A DNA stretch of 53,254 nucleotides from Betaproteobacteria bacterium (GCA_016234745.1 JACRAR010000026.1:1-53254); one strand, 5' to 3'. Positions 36,102 through 45,863 are shown, numbered from the stretch's first letter. Numbers and translations: made by a program. The notes: generated by a model not told the origin, from the letters alone.

Positions 36102-36935
36102 ATGAGCTACCAGGCGACTGTCTTCAAAGTAATGATCGCGTCTCCCAGCGACGTCGCTGCCGAACGCAACGTGATCCGCGAAATTATCACGGAATGGAAC
36201 AACGTCAATGCCGATTCAAGACGTACCGTTCTTTTGTCCATAGGTTGGGAAACGCACTCCGTTCCAGAGATGGGAAATCGTCCCCAGGCAATTATCAATA
36301 AGCAGATTCTTGGAGGTTGTGATCTCCTGGTAGGGGTCTTCTGGACGCGTCTCGGCACTGAAACGGGAGCCTACCAAAGCGGAACCGTAGAGGAGATTGA
36401 GGAGCATTTGAAGGCAGGGAAGCCAGCAATGCTTTATTTTTCAGACGTTCCGGTGGTCATGGGCAGCGTTGACGAAGCGCAGTACGCGCGCCTGAAACGA
36501 TTCAGGGATGATTGCATGACTCGTGGCCTTCTCGAGTCGTATTCCAGTGTTGCCGAGTTCCGCGATAAGTTCTACCGCCATCTGCAAATCAAGCTGAATG
36601 GAGACGAGTATTTTTCTTCCGGCACACAATCAGCCGAACTGGAAACCCTTCCACCGCGACTGGCCGACCAACTTTCATCCGAAGCACAAATACTGCTAAA
36701 GGATGCCGTTGGTGCCGACGGACAAATTTTGTGTCTTCTTATGCTCGGCGGACTGACCATCCAGGTTGGCAGCCGAAATTTCACAGAGGGTGCAGACGCA
36801 AGATCGCAGGCGATGTGGGAAGGTGCTATTCAAGAACTAGAAGAGCGCGGACTCATATCTCCGCTTGGTAAAAAGCGGGAGATTTTCAAAGTCACTAGAG
36901 ATGGTTTTGACGCCGCTGACCAGATCGCTTCTTAA
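36102..36935 (+). CDS. DUF4062-like protein
   Basis: A 277-aa protein beginning with a TIR-like/DUF4062-type alpha-beta domain (ATVFKVMIASPSDVAAERNV, then GCDLLVGVFWTRLGTETG, GTVEEIEEHLKAGKPAMLYF) to about residue 165. A C-terminal region that looks like a winged helix follows (ELEERGLISPLGKKREIFKV). DUF4062 domains occur at the N-terminus of defence NTPases, but no NTPase is attached here. GAGG precedes the ATG, and it starts 10 bp after the metalloprotease gene. The base composition is lower in GC than the nif genes. It ends the block between the two 127-bp inverted repeats. Confidence 0.7.
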   Translation: MSYQATVFKVMIASPSDVAAERNVIREIITEWNNVNADSRRTVLLSIGWETHSVPEMGNRPQAIINKQILGGCDLLVGVFWTRLGTETGAYQSGTVEEIEEHLKAGKPAMLYFSDVPVVMGSVDEAQYARLKRFRDDCMTRGLLESYSSVAEFRDKFYRHLQIKLNGDEYFSSGTQSAELETLPPRLADQLSSEAQILLKDAVGADGQILCLLMLGGLTIQVGSRNFTEGADARSQAMWEGAIQELEERGLISPLGKKREIFKVTRDGFDAADQIAS

Positions 36936-37092
36936 GCGCAACGATGCGCGGCTGATGATGCATGCGAACAAGGGATCATGTGAAATTAACGAAACTCATA
37001 GACGACTTCCCCGGGCGCTTACGCAATTGCCTTGGATGACTGCTACGTTCAGAAACCTGCCGCTGGACCACCGAGACGATGAATGTCTCTTC

Positions 37093-37219
37093 TGGGCACG
37101 GAGTGCGCGTTCGCCGGATCGAGAAGCAGACGTTCAACGTGATTCTCGGCTGAACGGCCGTTGACTGGCGCATTGCCGCCCGAGTTTGACGATATGCCCA
37201 AGGTCGGCTTTGGCCGAAT
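37093..37219 (-). repeat. 127-bp inverted repeat, right copy
   Basis: The reverse complement of 26088-26214 with no mismatch. It lies 158 bp after the DUF4062-like gene, so the whole island (10.9 kb between the copies) is bounded by these two repeats in opposite orientation. Confidence 0.9.
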
Positions 37220-37315
37220 ACCTGACCGCCAGCCAACTTCCAAGAACTGAAGTATTTGCCAGAAGGCCAAGCAAATCTAACTCCCCGCGTGGGTTGCCCA
37301 GAATTGCGTGGGCGA

Positions 37316-37415
37316 CACGATGGAGTGGCTCGGCCACTGCCCGCACGTCTTTGTCGCCGGTGGTGAGGTAGCTGGCGCCGGCGGTCTTGCACGCTGAGAG
37401 TGGTGTAGCCAGCAT
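37316..37415 (-). pseudogene. Possible remnant of a PIN-domain toxin
   Basis: On the minus strand a short reading frame gives SACKTAGASYLTTGDKDVRAVAE, which resembles the C-terminal core of PIN-domain toxins (K-x-A-x-A-x-Y-L-x-T-G-D-K-D). No start, no upstream catalytic acidic residues and no family-like continuation are seen. It adjoins an intact PIN gene pair on the other strand. This is a weak similarity by eye. Confidence 0.25.
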
Positions 37416-37544
37416 CTGGCATAGCCGTCATTCATCTCCGAGCATGAAGACAAATTGCCCAGCGCCGCGCAAACCAAGGCCAACCCGACGGTGGACCGCA
37501 AAGCGCTCGACGATCCCGACCTGGTGTTCAAGCGCGGGGATGCC

Positions 37545-37586
37545 TTGAACTGTCGCGGCGAATCGCGTAATGTAAGGATTCCTTAC
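37545..37586 (+). promoter_or_regulatory. Promoter and operator of the AbrB/PIN pair
   Basis: TTGAAC (37545-37550), an exact 17-bp spacer and TAATGT (37568-37573) form a sigma-70 promoter. A 15-bp palindrome GTAAGGATTCCTTAC (37572-37586; 7-bp arms around one base) overlaps the -10 and start region. This suits autorepression by the AbrB-type antitoxin. Confidence 0.65.
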
Positions 37587-37607
37587 TTTACCAAACAGGT
37601 GACGAAG

Positions 37608-37865
37608 ATGCTCGCCAAGATGACCTCGAAGAACCAGTTGACGCTGCCTAAGAGCGTCACGGCGGCCGTCGATTCCCCCGAGTATTTTGAAGTGGAAGCC
37701 GTCAACGGCCAGATCGTGCTGACGCCGGTGCGCATTCAGCGCGGCGACGCCGTGCGCGCCAAGCTGGCGGAACTGGGGCTGCAAGAGCAGGACATCGCCG
37801 CCGCCGTGCAATGGGCGCGGCAGGCGCCGGCTGCCCCTGCCACCAAAGCCGCGCGCAAGAAATGA
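37608..37865 (+). CDS. AbrB/MazE-type antitoxin
   Basis: An 85-aa protein with a SpoVT/AbrB DNA-binding N-terminus (MLAKMTSKNQLTLPKSVTAA, then YFEVEAVNGQIVLTPV) and a C-terminal toxin-binding tail rich in Ala (WARQAPAAPATKAARKK). The ATG at 37608 is chosen because it follows the predicted promoter. The last bases overlap the PIN toxin gene by ATGA. Likely represses its own promoter at the palindrome 37572-37586. Confidence 0.85.
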   Translation: MLAKMTSKNQLTLPKSVTAAVDSPEYFEVEAVNGQIVLTPVRIQRGDAVRAKLAELGLQEQDIAAAVQWARQAPAAPATKAARKK

Positions 37866-38305
37866 GGCGTGCGGCCAGCCCGCTCCCGGTCGTCATTGAC
37901 ACCAATCTGGTCCTGTCCGCGCTGGTGTTTACCCACGGACGCCTGACATCCCTGCGCCAGGCCTGGCAGAAACAGCGCATCCGGCCGCTCGTTTCCCGCG
38001 TCACCGCTGCCGAACTGATCCGCGTGCTCACCTACCCGAAATTCAGGCTCTCGTTCGACGAACAGCAGGAATTGCTGGCCGACTACCTGCCCTACTGCAA
38101 GACCATAAGCATTCCCGAGCCGCTGCCACCAACTTATAAGGTGCCGGCCTGCCGCAACGCTTTCGATGTGCCCTTCCTGCAACTGGCACTGGTCGGCAAG
38201 GCCAAGGTGCTCATCACCGGCGACCGGGATCTGCTCGCCCTGGCCGACAGCTTCGTCTGCCCCATTCTCAGTGCCGAACAGTTCATCGACACCTTGAACC
38301 CATGA
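37862..38305 (+). CDS. PIN-domain toxin
   Basis: A 147-aa PIN-domain RNase of the VapC-like COG1569 group. Acidic catalytic residues are intact: VVIDTNLVLSAL at the N-terminus, TAAELIRVLTYPKF, FDVPFLQLALVGKA and ITGDRDLLALA. It overlaps the antitoxin by 4 bp and ends 33 bp from the convergent ferredoxin gene. A small addictive pair at the edge of the island could stabilise this part of the chromosome (inference). Confidence 0.85.
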   Translation: MRRAASPLPVVIDTNLVLSALVFTHGRLTSLRQAWQKQRIRPLVSRVTAAELIRVLTYPKFRLSFDEQQELLADYLPYCKTISIPEPLPPTYKVPACRNAFDVPFLQLALVGKAKVLITGDRDLLALADSFVCPILSAEQFIDTLNP

Positions 38306-38338
38306 TCACTCCCGGCATCGCCGCCAAGTTTCGGAAGC

Positions 38339-38686
38339 TCAGAACTTCACCATGATGTCCTCGTCGAGCAGCATGTACTGGCAGGCCAGCCGCCAGCCGG
38401 GTGCCAGGTCCTTGATCTCGATCTCGGCGAGCTCCTGCTTCTTGAGCTTGCCGGTCAGCACCAGCACGGTTTTCTCCTTCTCCGTCAGATGCGCGGCGAG
38501 CGGCGGCTTGTTGCCCAGCTGGATCACCTGGATCGCGCAGGAGCCGCATTCGCCGTTCTGGCATTCGCAATGCACGGGGATGTGATGTTGCAAGGCAAGT
38601 CCCAGTATGGTCTGGCGATCGCCGGCGACGGCGTACAGCGTCACGTCCTTGGGGATCGCCGGAGAACTGAAAGTCACGTTGGCCAT
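38339..38686 (-). CDS. Shethna-type (FeSII-like) 2Fe-2S ferredoxin
   Basis: A 115-aa [2Fe-2S] ferredoxin. Cluster ligands by position are C42, C47 and C50 (ECQNGECGSC) and C102 (RLACQ). The whole chain resembles the Azotobacter Shethna protein II (FeSII), which binds oxidised nitrogenase and shields it from oxygen: for example TFSSPAIPKDVTLYAVAG at the start and the acidic LLDEDIMVKF end. It starts 5 bp after the nifK stop, so it is the fourth gene of the nifHDK operon. A conformational-protection role is inferred from similarity and context. Confidence 0.88.
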   Translation of the reverse strand: MANVTFSSPAIPKDVTLYAVAGDRQTILGLALQHHIPVHCECQNGECGSCAIQVIQLGNKPPLAAHLTEKEKTVLVLTGKLKKQELAEIEIKDLAPGWRLACQYMLLDEDIMVKF

Positions 38687-38691
38687 TTCCC

Positions 38692-40212
38692 CTACCTCAC
38701 TGCGTCGAAGCTGGTGCCTTTGGGATCGTTGTCGAGCACGTCGAAGATCTTGTCGAGGATCTTCACCAGCACGTTCAGGCCGCCCTGATAGCCCCAGATC
38801 GGGAAACGATGGTGGTGATGCCGGTCGAAAATCGGGAAGCCGATCCGGATCAGCGGCGTGCCGGTATCGCGTTCGAGGAACTTGCCGTAGGTGCTGCCGA
38901 TCAGGAATTCAACCGGCTCGGTGGCGAGCAGCGAACGCAGGTGCCACAGATCCTTGCCCGGGTAAGCCTTGCAGCCTTTGCCGAAGGGCGAGGCGGCGAG
39001 CAGGCTTTCCATCTTCTCGGTCCAGTCTTTGGTCGCGTTGGTGCATACCACATGCGTCGGTTCTGCGCCGAGTTCCAGCAGGAAGGACGCCAGGCCCAGG
39101 GTCATGTCCGGATCGCCGAATAGGGCGAATTTCCTGCCGTGCAGATAGGCCTGCGAGTCGGCGATGGCGTCCACCAGCCGGCCGCGCTCCAGTTCCAGTT
39201 CGTCAGGGATGGATTTGCCGGAAACGCGCGCCAGTTCCATGAGGAAGACATCGGTGCCGGTGACGCCGATCGGACAGTTCAGCGCCACGACTTCCTGGCC
39301 TTTGCTGGCGGCATATTCCAGGCTCTTGGCGGTGGAGATGGCCTGCAGCGAGACGATCGCCTTGGCGTTGAGAGCTTCGGCAGTATCTGCGAGCCTGGTG
39401 CCGCCATGGTACATGCGGAACTCGCCGTCGGTGGGCGTATCGAAGACGTCGGCTGGATCGGACAGCAAGGTGTAATCGACATCCATCAGACCGAGGATGC
39501 GCTTGAGCTCGCGATTGTTGCCGACGCAGTAGCCGTCGAAGCCGCCGGCGATGTTGATCTTGGTGCCGGCCTGGCGTTCCTTGCCTTCCCAGAAGTGGGT
39601 CAGGATGCCCTTGAGCATGTTGTCGTAGCCGGTGACATGGCTGCCGACGAAGGACGGCGTGTGAGCGAAGGGCACCGGAAAATCTTCGGGAATCGAGCCT
39701 TTGCCCTTGGCGTTCTTGACGAAGGAATCGAGGTCGTCGCCGATCACTTCCGCCATGCAGGTGGTGGAGATGGCGATCATCTTGGGCTTGTAGAGCGAAT
39801 AGGTGTTGGCCAGGCCTTCGATGATGTTGTTCATGCCGCCGAACACCGCCGCATCCTCGGTCATGGAGTCGGATACCGCCGAGCAGGGCTCCTTGAAATG
39901 GCGGTTGAAGTGGCTGCGAAAGTAGGCAACACAACCTTGCGAGCCATGCACGTAGGGCATGGTGCCTTCGAAGCCTGCCGCGCACAGCACCGCACCGAGC
40001 GGCTGGCAGGCCTTGGCCGGATTGATGGTGACGGCCTCGCGCTTGAAGTTGATTTCGCGGTATTCCCAGCTCTTGGTCCAGTCCTCGACGCGTTTTACTT
40101 CGGCAACGGGCCTGGCTTCCTCAAAGAGTTTTTTGCCCTCCATGAGGGACTGGTATTCGGGCTGGCGGAACAACTCGTTGTGGTCGAGGACCCGCTCTGC
40201 ATTTTGTGCCAT
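38692..40212 (-). CDS. nifK: Nitrogenase MoFe protein beta chain NifK
   Basis: A 506-aa beta subunit of dinitrogenase. P-cluster cysteines are in [36 protein letters not shown] and [18 protein letters not shown]. The C-terminal [17 protein letters not shown] block is intact. Length is slightly below Azotobacter NifK (523), mainly at the N-terminus. It is 10 bp after nifD and 5 bp before the FeSII gene. Confidence 0.97.
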   Translation of the reverse strand: MAQNAERVLDHNELFRQPEYQSLMEGKKLFEEARPVAEVKRVEDWTKSWEYREINFKREAVTINPAKACQPLGAVLCAAGFEGTMPYVHGSQGCVAYFRSHFNRHFKEPCSAVSDSMTEDAAVFGGMNNIIEGLANTYSLYKPKMIAISTTCMAEVIGDDLDSFVKNAKGKGSIPEDFPVPFAHTPSFVGSHVTGYDNMLKGILTHFWEGKERQAGTKINIAGGFDGYCVGNNRELKRILGLMDVDYTLLSDPADVFDTPTDGEFRMYHGGTRLADTAEALNAKAIVSLQAISTAKSLEYAASKGQEVVALNCPIGVTGTDVFLMELARVSGKSIPDELELERGRLVDAIADSQAYLHGRKFALFGDPDMTLGLASFLLELGAEPTHVVCTNATKDWTEKMESLLAASPFGKGCKAYPGKDLWHLRSLLATEPVEFLIGSTYGKFLERDTGTPLIRIGFPIFDRHHHHRFPIWGYQGGLNVLVKILDKIFDVLDNDPKGTSFDAVR

Positions 40213-40222
40213 TTCGATTCTC

Positions 40223-41665
40223 CTATTTTTTCCAGGGTGCCTTGGTCATGCCCCACACCGGACTGTTGATCGCCATGTCCATGTCCCGGGCGAAAATGGC
40301 GAAGCCATCGTAGCCATGGTAAGGGCCGGAATAATCCCAGGAGTGCATCTGGCGGAAGGGCACGCCCATTTTCTGGAAGATGTATTTTTCCTTGACGCCG
40401 GAACCCACCAGGTCGGGGCGGATCTTGTCGACAAAGTGTTCCAGCTCGAAACTGCTGACGTCGTCGTAGATCAGCGTGCCGTCATTGACATATTCGGCGG
40501 TGCGCTGGTAGTCGTCGCCGTGGCCGAATTCGTAGCCGGTACCCACTACTTCCATGCCGAGATCCTCGTAGGCGCCGACCACGTGACGCGGGCGCAGCCC
40601 GCCGACATAGAGCATGACCTTCTTCCCCGCGAGGCGTGGTTTGTACTTGGCGATGACCGCATCGTTCATGGCCTGGTACCTGGCGATCACCCGCTCCGCA
40701 CCTGCCTTGATCGTGTCGTCGAAATGGCTGGCGATCTCGCGCAGGCTGGCGGCGATCTTGGTCGGACCGAAGAAGTTGTATTCGACCCAGGGAATGCCGT
40801 ACTTCTCTTCCATGTGGCGCGAGATGTAGTTCATCGAGCGGTAGCAGTGCAGCAGGTTGAGCTTGGCCTTGGGTGTCTTCTCCATTTCCTTGAGAGTGCC
40901 ATCGCCGGACCATTGGGCGATCACGCGCAGACCCATTTCCTCGAGCAGGATGCGCGAGGACCAGGCGTCGCCGCCGATGTTGTAGTCGCCGATGATGGCG
41001 ACGTCATAGGGGCCGGCTTCGAACTTCGACTCCGACTTGTCCATCACCCAGTCGCGGATGCAGTCGTTGCCGATGTGATGACCGAGCGACTGGCTGACGC
41101 CGCGGAAACCCTCACAGCGCACTGGCACGATGGTCTTGCCGATTTCCTTGGCCTTCTTTTTTGCGACGGCCTCGATGTCGTCGCCGATCAGGCCGATCGG
41201 GCATTCCGATTGCAGGGTGATGCCGTTGTTGAGCGGAAACAGGTTGTTGATTTCGTCGATGACCTTGTCGAGTTTCTTGTCGCCGCCGAAGACGATGTCC
41301 TTTTCCTGGAAGTCGGAGGTGACCTGCATGACGACGAAGTTGTCCACGCCGCCCGTGCCGGAAGCGTAGTTGCGGCGCGTTCCCCAGGAATACTGGCCGC
41401 AGCCGACGGGACCATGGCTGACATGCACCAGGTCCTTGATCGGTCCCCACACCACGCCCTTGGAGCCGGCGTAGGCGCAACCGCGAATGGTCATCACGCC
41501 GGGCAGCGACTTGATGTTGGATTTCACGCCGCAGTCGGGCTTGCCTTCCTCATACACATTGAGATGTTTGGCGCGCTTCTTCGCCGCCTTCTCGGGATAG
41601 GCTTCCAGCACCTCAGTGATCAGCGTTTTGTTGCGTACCTTGGTGTCTTCGATAACCGCACTCAT
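40223..41665 (-). CDS. nifD: Nitrogenase MoFe protein alpha chain NifD
   Basis: A 480-aa alpha subunit of dinitrogenase, with the FeMo-cofactor site. P-cluster cysteines are in [24 protein letters not shown] and [17 protein letters not shown]. The cofactor Cys is in [18 protein letters not shown] and the His in [16 protein letters not shown]. The start at 41665 follows GAGGAC; the frame stays open upstream within the nifH end but without a ribosome site. It lies 10 bp after nifH. Confidence 0.97.
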   Translation of the reverse strand: MSAVIEDTKVRNKTLITEVLEAYPEKAAKKRAKHLNVYEEGKPDCGVKSNIKSLPGVMTIRGCAYAGSKGVVWGPIKDLVHVSHGPVGCGQYSWGTRRNYASGTGGVDNFVVMQVTSDFQEKDIVFGGDKKLDKVIDEINNLFPLNNGITLQSECPIGLIGDDIEAVAKKKAKEIGKTIVPVRCEGFRGVSQSLGHHIGNDCIRDWVMDKSESKFEAGPYDVAIIGDYNIGGDAWSSRILLEEMGLRVIAQWSGDGTLKEMEKTPKAKLNLLHCYRSMNYISRHMEEKYGIPWVEYNFFGPTKIAASLREIASHFDDTIKAGAERVIARYQAMNDAVIAKYKPRLAGKKVMLYVGGLRPRHVVGAYEDLGMEVVGTGYEFGHGDDYQRTAEYVNDGTLIYDDVSSFELEHFVDKIRPDLVGSGVKEKYIFQKMGVPFRQMHSWDYSGPYHGYDGFAIFARDMDMAINSPVWGMTKAPWKK

Positions 41666-41675
41666 GTTCTTGTCC

Positions 41676-42791
<1,116 letters not shown>

Positions 42792-42857
42792 TCAGTGGCT
42801 GTCACAACGAGGAGGGTTTTTGCGCAACAGGGGAACGGATATTGCTCTTGTGCCTGC

Positions 42858-43664
42858 ATGTCCCTTGATGCCAACCCTTCCGTCCACAGCACCAACCTCG
42901 TCGGCATCCCCACCGGTTTGCTGGCAAGCAGCGCTTTCAACGAGCATCCGCTCAAGTTGCGCATCAGCGGGGTGCGCGAGACCAACCCGGCGCTGTTCTC
43001 CATGCTGAACGATGCAACCTCGATCGAAGAAGCGCAGGAAGCATTCCAGAATTACATGCGCGCCGTCTTCGCGCTGGATGAAGCGCAGCGCCACAGCAGC
43101 GGCAGGCGCCGTTTCCGCGCGAGCTATCTGCGCCTGCTGGCCGGCTGGGGCTTCGATGCCAACGGACCGGAAGGGGCGGTACTCAAGGGCTGGGTGGAGA
43201 GCCGCTTCGGCCTTTTGCCGACGTTTCACAAGTCGCCCCTCGGCCGCTACCCATCGCCGGCCTGGATGGCCTACGTCGAAGAAAAAATGTCGGCACGCTT
43301 TCACAACAATTCCATCCATCTTCAGCTCGATCTGCTCTACGAGTACTGTCAATGGATGCTGGCGCGCTTCTTCTCCGCCGGACGCCATCGTCCCGTGCTT
43401 TACCGCGGCGTCAACGATTTCGCCGAGCATCAGCTCATCACGCGCATCAACAAGCGCGAGGCGATCGCACGGCAGAACAATCTGGTTTCGTTCTCTGCCG
43501 CCCGCGACGTGGCCGACCAGTTCGGCGATACCATTCTGGAAGCACAGGTGCCCACCGCCAAGATCGTGTTCTTCAATGCACTGTTGCCCGGCCACGTGTT
43601 GCGCGGGGAAGGAGAATACCTGGTGATCGGCGGCGACTACCACGTCAAGCTGTCCTACCTGTGA
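42858..43664 (+). CDS. draT: NAD+-dinitrogenase-reductase ADP-ribosyltransferase DraT
   Basis: A 268-aa enzyme that transfers ADP-ribose from NAD+ to an Arg of NifH when ammonium or darkness/energy limitation signals arrive, switching nitrogenase off. ART-type segments are visible: RPVLYRGVNDFAEHQLIT, NLVSFSAARDVADQFGD and the acidic LRGEGEYLVIGGDYHVKL. The ATG at 42858 is chosen from homology of the N-terminus; the frame is open much further upstream inside antisense nifH and the ribosome site is weak. The stop is overlapped by the draG start (GTGA). Confidence 0.93.
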   Translation: MSLDANPSVHSTNLVGIPTGLLASSAFNEHPLKLRISGVRETNPALFSMLNDATSIEEAQEAFQNYMRAVFALDEAQRHSSGRRRFRASYLRLLAGWGFDANGPEGAVLKGWVESRFGLLPTFHKSPLGRYPSPAWMAYVEEKMSARFHNNSIHLQLDLLYEYCQWMLARFFSAGRHRPVLYRGVNDFAEHQLITRINKREAIARQNNLVSFSAARDVADQFGDTILEAQVPTAKIVFFNALLPGHVLRGEGEYLVIGGDYHVKLSYL

Positions 43665-44551
43665 TCGTGCCTGGCCTGCTCTCCCGTGCCCGCGGCGCCT
43701 TCCTCGGCTTTGCCATCGGCGACGCGCTGGGAGCGTCGGTTGAATTCATGACGGCATCGGAAATCGCGCGTGCGCATGACGGCTGCCATCGACACATCGT
43801 CGGCGGCGGCTGGTTGCGCCTGAAGCCCGGACAAGTGACCGACGATACCCAGATGGCGCTTGCCCTTGGCGATGCCCTGCTGGAGGCGAACGGTTTCGAT
43901 CTGGAAACCGTCGCCAGACATTTTCTTGCCTGGCTCAAGTCCAAGCCCGTCGATGTGGGCAATACCTGCCGCCGCGGCATACAGCGCTACCGGCTGGATG
44001 GCAGCCTGATTTCGGCATTCAGCGAAGGTGACGCGGGCAACGGCGCCTGCATGCGCAATCTGCCGGTAGTGCTCGCCACGCTGAACGACGCCGAGCTCTT
44101 CGAACGCTGGACTTTGGCCCAGAGTCATTTCACCCACAATCATCCGCTGTCGGACGCGGCCACACTTGCGCTGGGGCACATGACCCGCGTGCTGCTGCTC
44201 GGCGGCAGCCGGGCCGACTGCCGGGCCATCAGCGACAAACTGGTTGCCGCTCACCGCACTTTCCGTTTCGTGCCTTACCCGAAGAACACGACAGGTTATG
44301 TCGTCGACACTTACCAAACTGTCATGCACGGGTTTCTGACCACAGAAAGCCTGGAGGATTGCCTGGTGAAGGTGGTCAACCTGGGTGGCGACGCCGATAC
44401 CAATGGCGCCATTGCCGGCATGCTCGCCGGTGCACACTATGGTGAAGAGGCGATACCCGCGCGCTGGCTAAGGCGGCTTGATCGCGCCGTGCGGAAAAGG
44501 ATCGAAAAGCAGACTGAGGCCTTGCTTGATTTAAACAATCAAGGCGGATAG
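43661..44551 (+). CDS. draG: Dinitrogenase reductase-activating glycohydrolase DraG
   Basis: A 296-aa ADP-ribosylglycohydrolase that removes ADP-ribose from NifH. Metal-binding motifs are seen in FLGFAIGDALGASVEF, GQVTDDTQMALALGDA, TLAQSHFTHNHPLSDAATLA and NLGGDADTNGAIAG. It starts with GTG at 43661, overlapping the draT stop by 4 bp; upstream codons belong to draT. The last 21 bp overlap the SIR2-like gene on the other strand. The pair DraT/DraG gives reversible post-translational control. Confidence 0.95.
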   Translation: MIVPGLLSRARGAFLGFAIGDALGASVEFMTASEIARAHDGCHRHIVGGGWLRLKPGQVTDDTQMALALGDALLEANGFDLETVARHFLAWLKSKPVDVGNTCRRGIQRYRLDGSLISAFSEGDAGNGACMRNLPVVLATLNDAELFERWTLAQSHFTHNHPLSDAATLALGHMTRVLLLGGSRADCRAISDKLVAAHRTFRFVPYPKNTTGYVVDTYQTVMHGFLTTESLEDCLVKVVNLGGDADTNGAIAGMLAGAHYGEEAIPARWLRRLDRAVRKRIEKQTEALLDLNNQGG

Positions 44552-45379
44552 ATCGACCAGGCGCGCCGAAAATTCTTCCAGCGGCAGATGGATGGGATAG
44601 ATACGCTGCTCGCTGAGGAAGCGCGATTCGTTGCGCGTCAGGTCGTCATCGATGACCGCCCAGTGCGGGCCCGCAGAGCGCTTCATGATCTGGCGCGCGT
44701 AAATGCGTTCCAGCTGAGTGGCAAAGCGGCAGCCGAGAAAAAGGAATCCGCACATCTGGCGCAGCTGCTTCACTTCAGGGGGAATCGGGGTCTGGATGTC
44801 GATCTCCGTCAGCACTTCGACAAAATCCGAATCGGAAATCAGGAAGTTGCCCGATGGACGGATGCAGCCGATCGGCTTGTAGACGAGGGTACGCCAATGG
44901 GCGACGTCTTCCGCTGTGGCTGCACTGCCGTCGGAGTGAAAGTAGGCATGCCAGATGTCGCGATGCTCGGCGCGCGAAACGCCCTGCACCTGGCCCCAGG
45001 CGGAGCCTTCGCGGCGCTCCGCCAAGGCGGTGAGAAGCGCGTCGTCGTACCAGGTGTCCACGACCAGCGGCAGGTTCTCCAATCCGGCGATATAGCGGTG
45101 CAGGAATCCGGGTGGTGTCGGCGTATCGAATACCTCCACCATGCGCGCGCGCAATGCCTTGCGGTGACGGAAATTCTCGATGTACTGGGCGACCGCCGTC
45201 AGGTTGCGGCGGATGCGTGCCGGTACCGGTTGACCGGCGCTGAGGCGCGCGACCAGAGTCGCGTCAGTCGCGGGTACACAGGCGGCATTCCCAGCTTCGA
45301 GCAGGCCGGGACCCAGGTAGGGAATCAGTCGTCCTGCGCGCAGGCCATCGGCGATGGCAGCGAATTCGTCGTTGGACAT
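44531..45379 (-). CDS. SIR2-like domain protein in the nifB operon
   Basis: A 282-aa protein with a SIR2_2-like Rossmann fold: a glycine-rich start (GLRAGRLIPYLGPGLLEAG), and the C-terminal FLFLGCRFATQLERIYAR reminiscent of the family's LFxGxS segment. The usual GAG-x-S is replaced by GPGLL. It begins 8 bp after nifT and thus belongs to the nifB-iscA-nifZ-nifT unit. The tail overlaps draG by 21 bp. SIR2-type proteins bind or consume NAD+, the co-substrate of DraT; any link to nitrogenase control is speculative. The ATG at 45379 is the first with the conserved start. Confidence 0.75.
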   Translation of the reverse strand: MSNDEFAAIADGLRAGRLIPYLGPGLLEAGNAACVPATDATLVARLSAGQPVPARIRRNLTAVAQYIENFRHRKALRARMVEVFDTPTPPGFLHRYIAGLENLPLVVDTWYDDALLTALAERREGSAWGQVQGVSRAEHRDIWHAYFHSDGSAATAEDVAHWRTLVYKPIGCIRPSGNFLISDSDFVEVLTEIDIQTPIPPEVKQLRQMCGFLFLGCRFATQLERIYARQIMKRSAGPHWAVIDDDLTRNESRFLSEQRIYPIHLPLEEFSARLVDLSALIV

Positions 45380-45387
45380 GGGATTTC

Positions 45388-45597
45388 CTATTCGCCGAGC
45401 TTGCGCGCTTCTACGGTCACCGGCAACGGGGTCTCCGCCGCCATCATCGGCAGTTCCAGGCGCCAGCCGTTGTCCAGCAATATGGTTGAGCCCCACAGTT
45501 CTTCTCGATCACGTTCGACGATGGCGGCCTCCAAATCCTTCTTGGCGACATAGGCGGAATAGCCTCCGGTCCTGGTCTTGCGTATGGTGACTTTCAT
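45388..45597 (-). CDS. nifT: Nitrogen fixation protein NifT
   Basis: A 69-aa NifT/FixU. SAYVAKKDLEAAIVERDREE, then LWGSTILLDNGWRLELP and LPVTVEARKL match the family almost end to end. The biochemical role is unclear. The ATG at 45597 overlaps the nifZ stop by 4 bp (ATGA). Confidence 0.93.
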   Translation of the reverse strand: MKVTIRKTRTGGYSAYVAKKDLEAAIVERDREELWGSTILLDNGWRLELPMMAAETPLPVTVEARKLGE

Positions 45598-45863
45598 TTC
45601 TCTGCCACTTCGATCTCGCGCGATTTCATGCCGACCACGCAACCGCGTTCGACGAAATCCACGCCATAGATGTAAAACTGTTGCAGGAAGGTGCCGATGC
45701 TCGCGACATAGCCCAGATCGCCCTTGTGGACCAGCTCTTCGCCGATTTCGCGCCCCGGGAAAGTGCCGTCGTTGCGCACCGATTTGCGTGCGCGCACCTT
45801 GTCGCCGTAGTCGAAGGCCGGCGGACCGTCCAGTTCCACGATGTCGCTGTCGCGGGCGCTCAT
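45594..45863 (-). CDS. nifZ: Nitrogen fixation protein NifZ
   Basis: An 89-aa NifZ, which helps maturation of the second P-cluster in the MoFe protein. PAFDYGDKVRARKSVRNDGT, FPGREIGEELVHKGDLGYV and GVDFVERGCVVGMKSREIE are typical. The ATG at 45863 overlaps the iscA stop by 4 bp, and the nifT start overlaps its own stop. The chain is short for NifZ (many are 100-160 aa). Confidence 0.92.
   Translation of the reverse strand: MSARDSDIVELDGPPAFDYGDKVRARKSVRNDGTFPGREIGEELVHKGDLGYVASIGTFLQQFYIYGVDFVERGCVVGMKSREIEVAEK

Larger units (their letters stand above)
36936..37607. other. Non-coding junction right of the restriction island
   Basis: 672 bp without an intact gene. It contains the right 127-bp inverted repeat (37093-37219), a possible PIN-domain remnant on the minus strand, and the toxin-antitoxin promoter. 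The open frame running into the antitoxin from 37455 is not supported, because the promoter of that gene lies within it. Confidence 0.55.

Noticed and set aside
37455-37607. N-terminal extension of the AbrB-type antitoxin
   Set aside because: The promoter and operator of the gene (37545-37586) lie inside it, and the AbrB fold begins exactly at the ATG at 37608.
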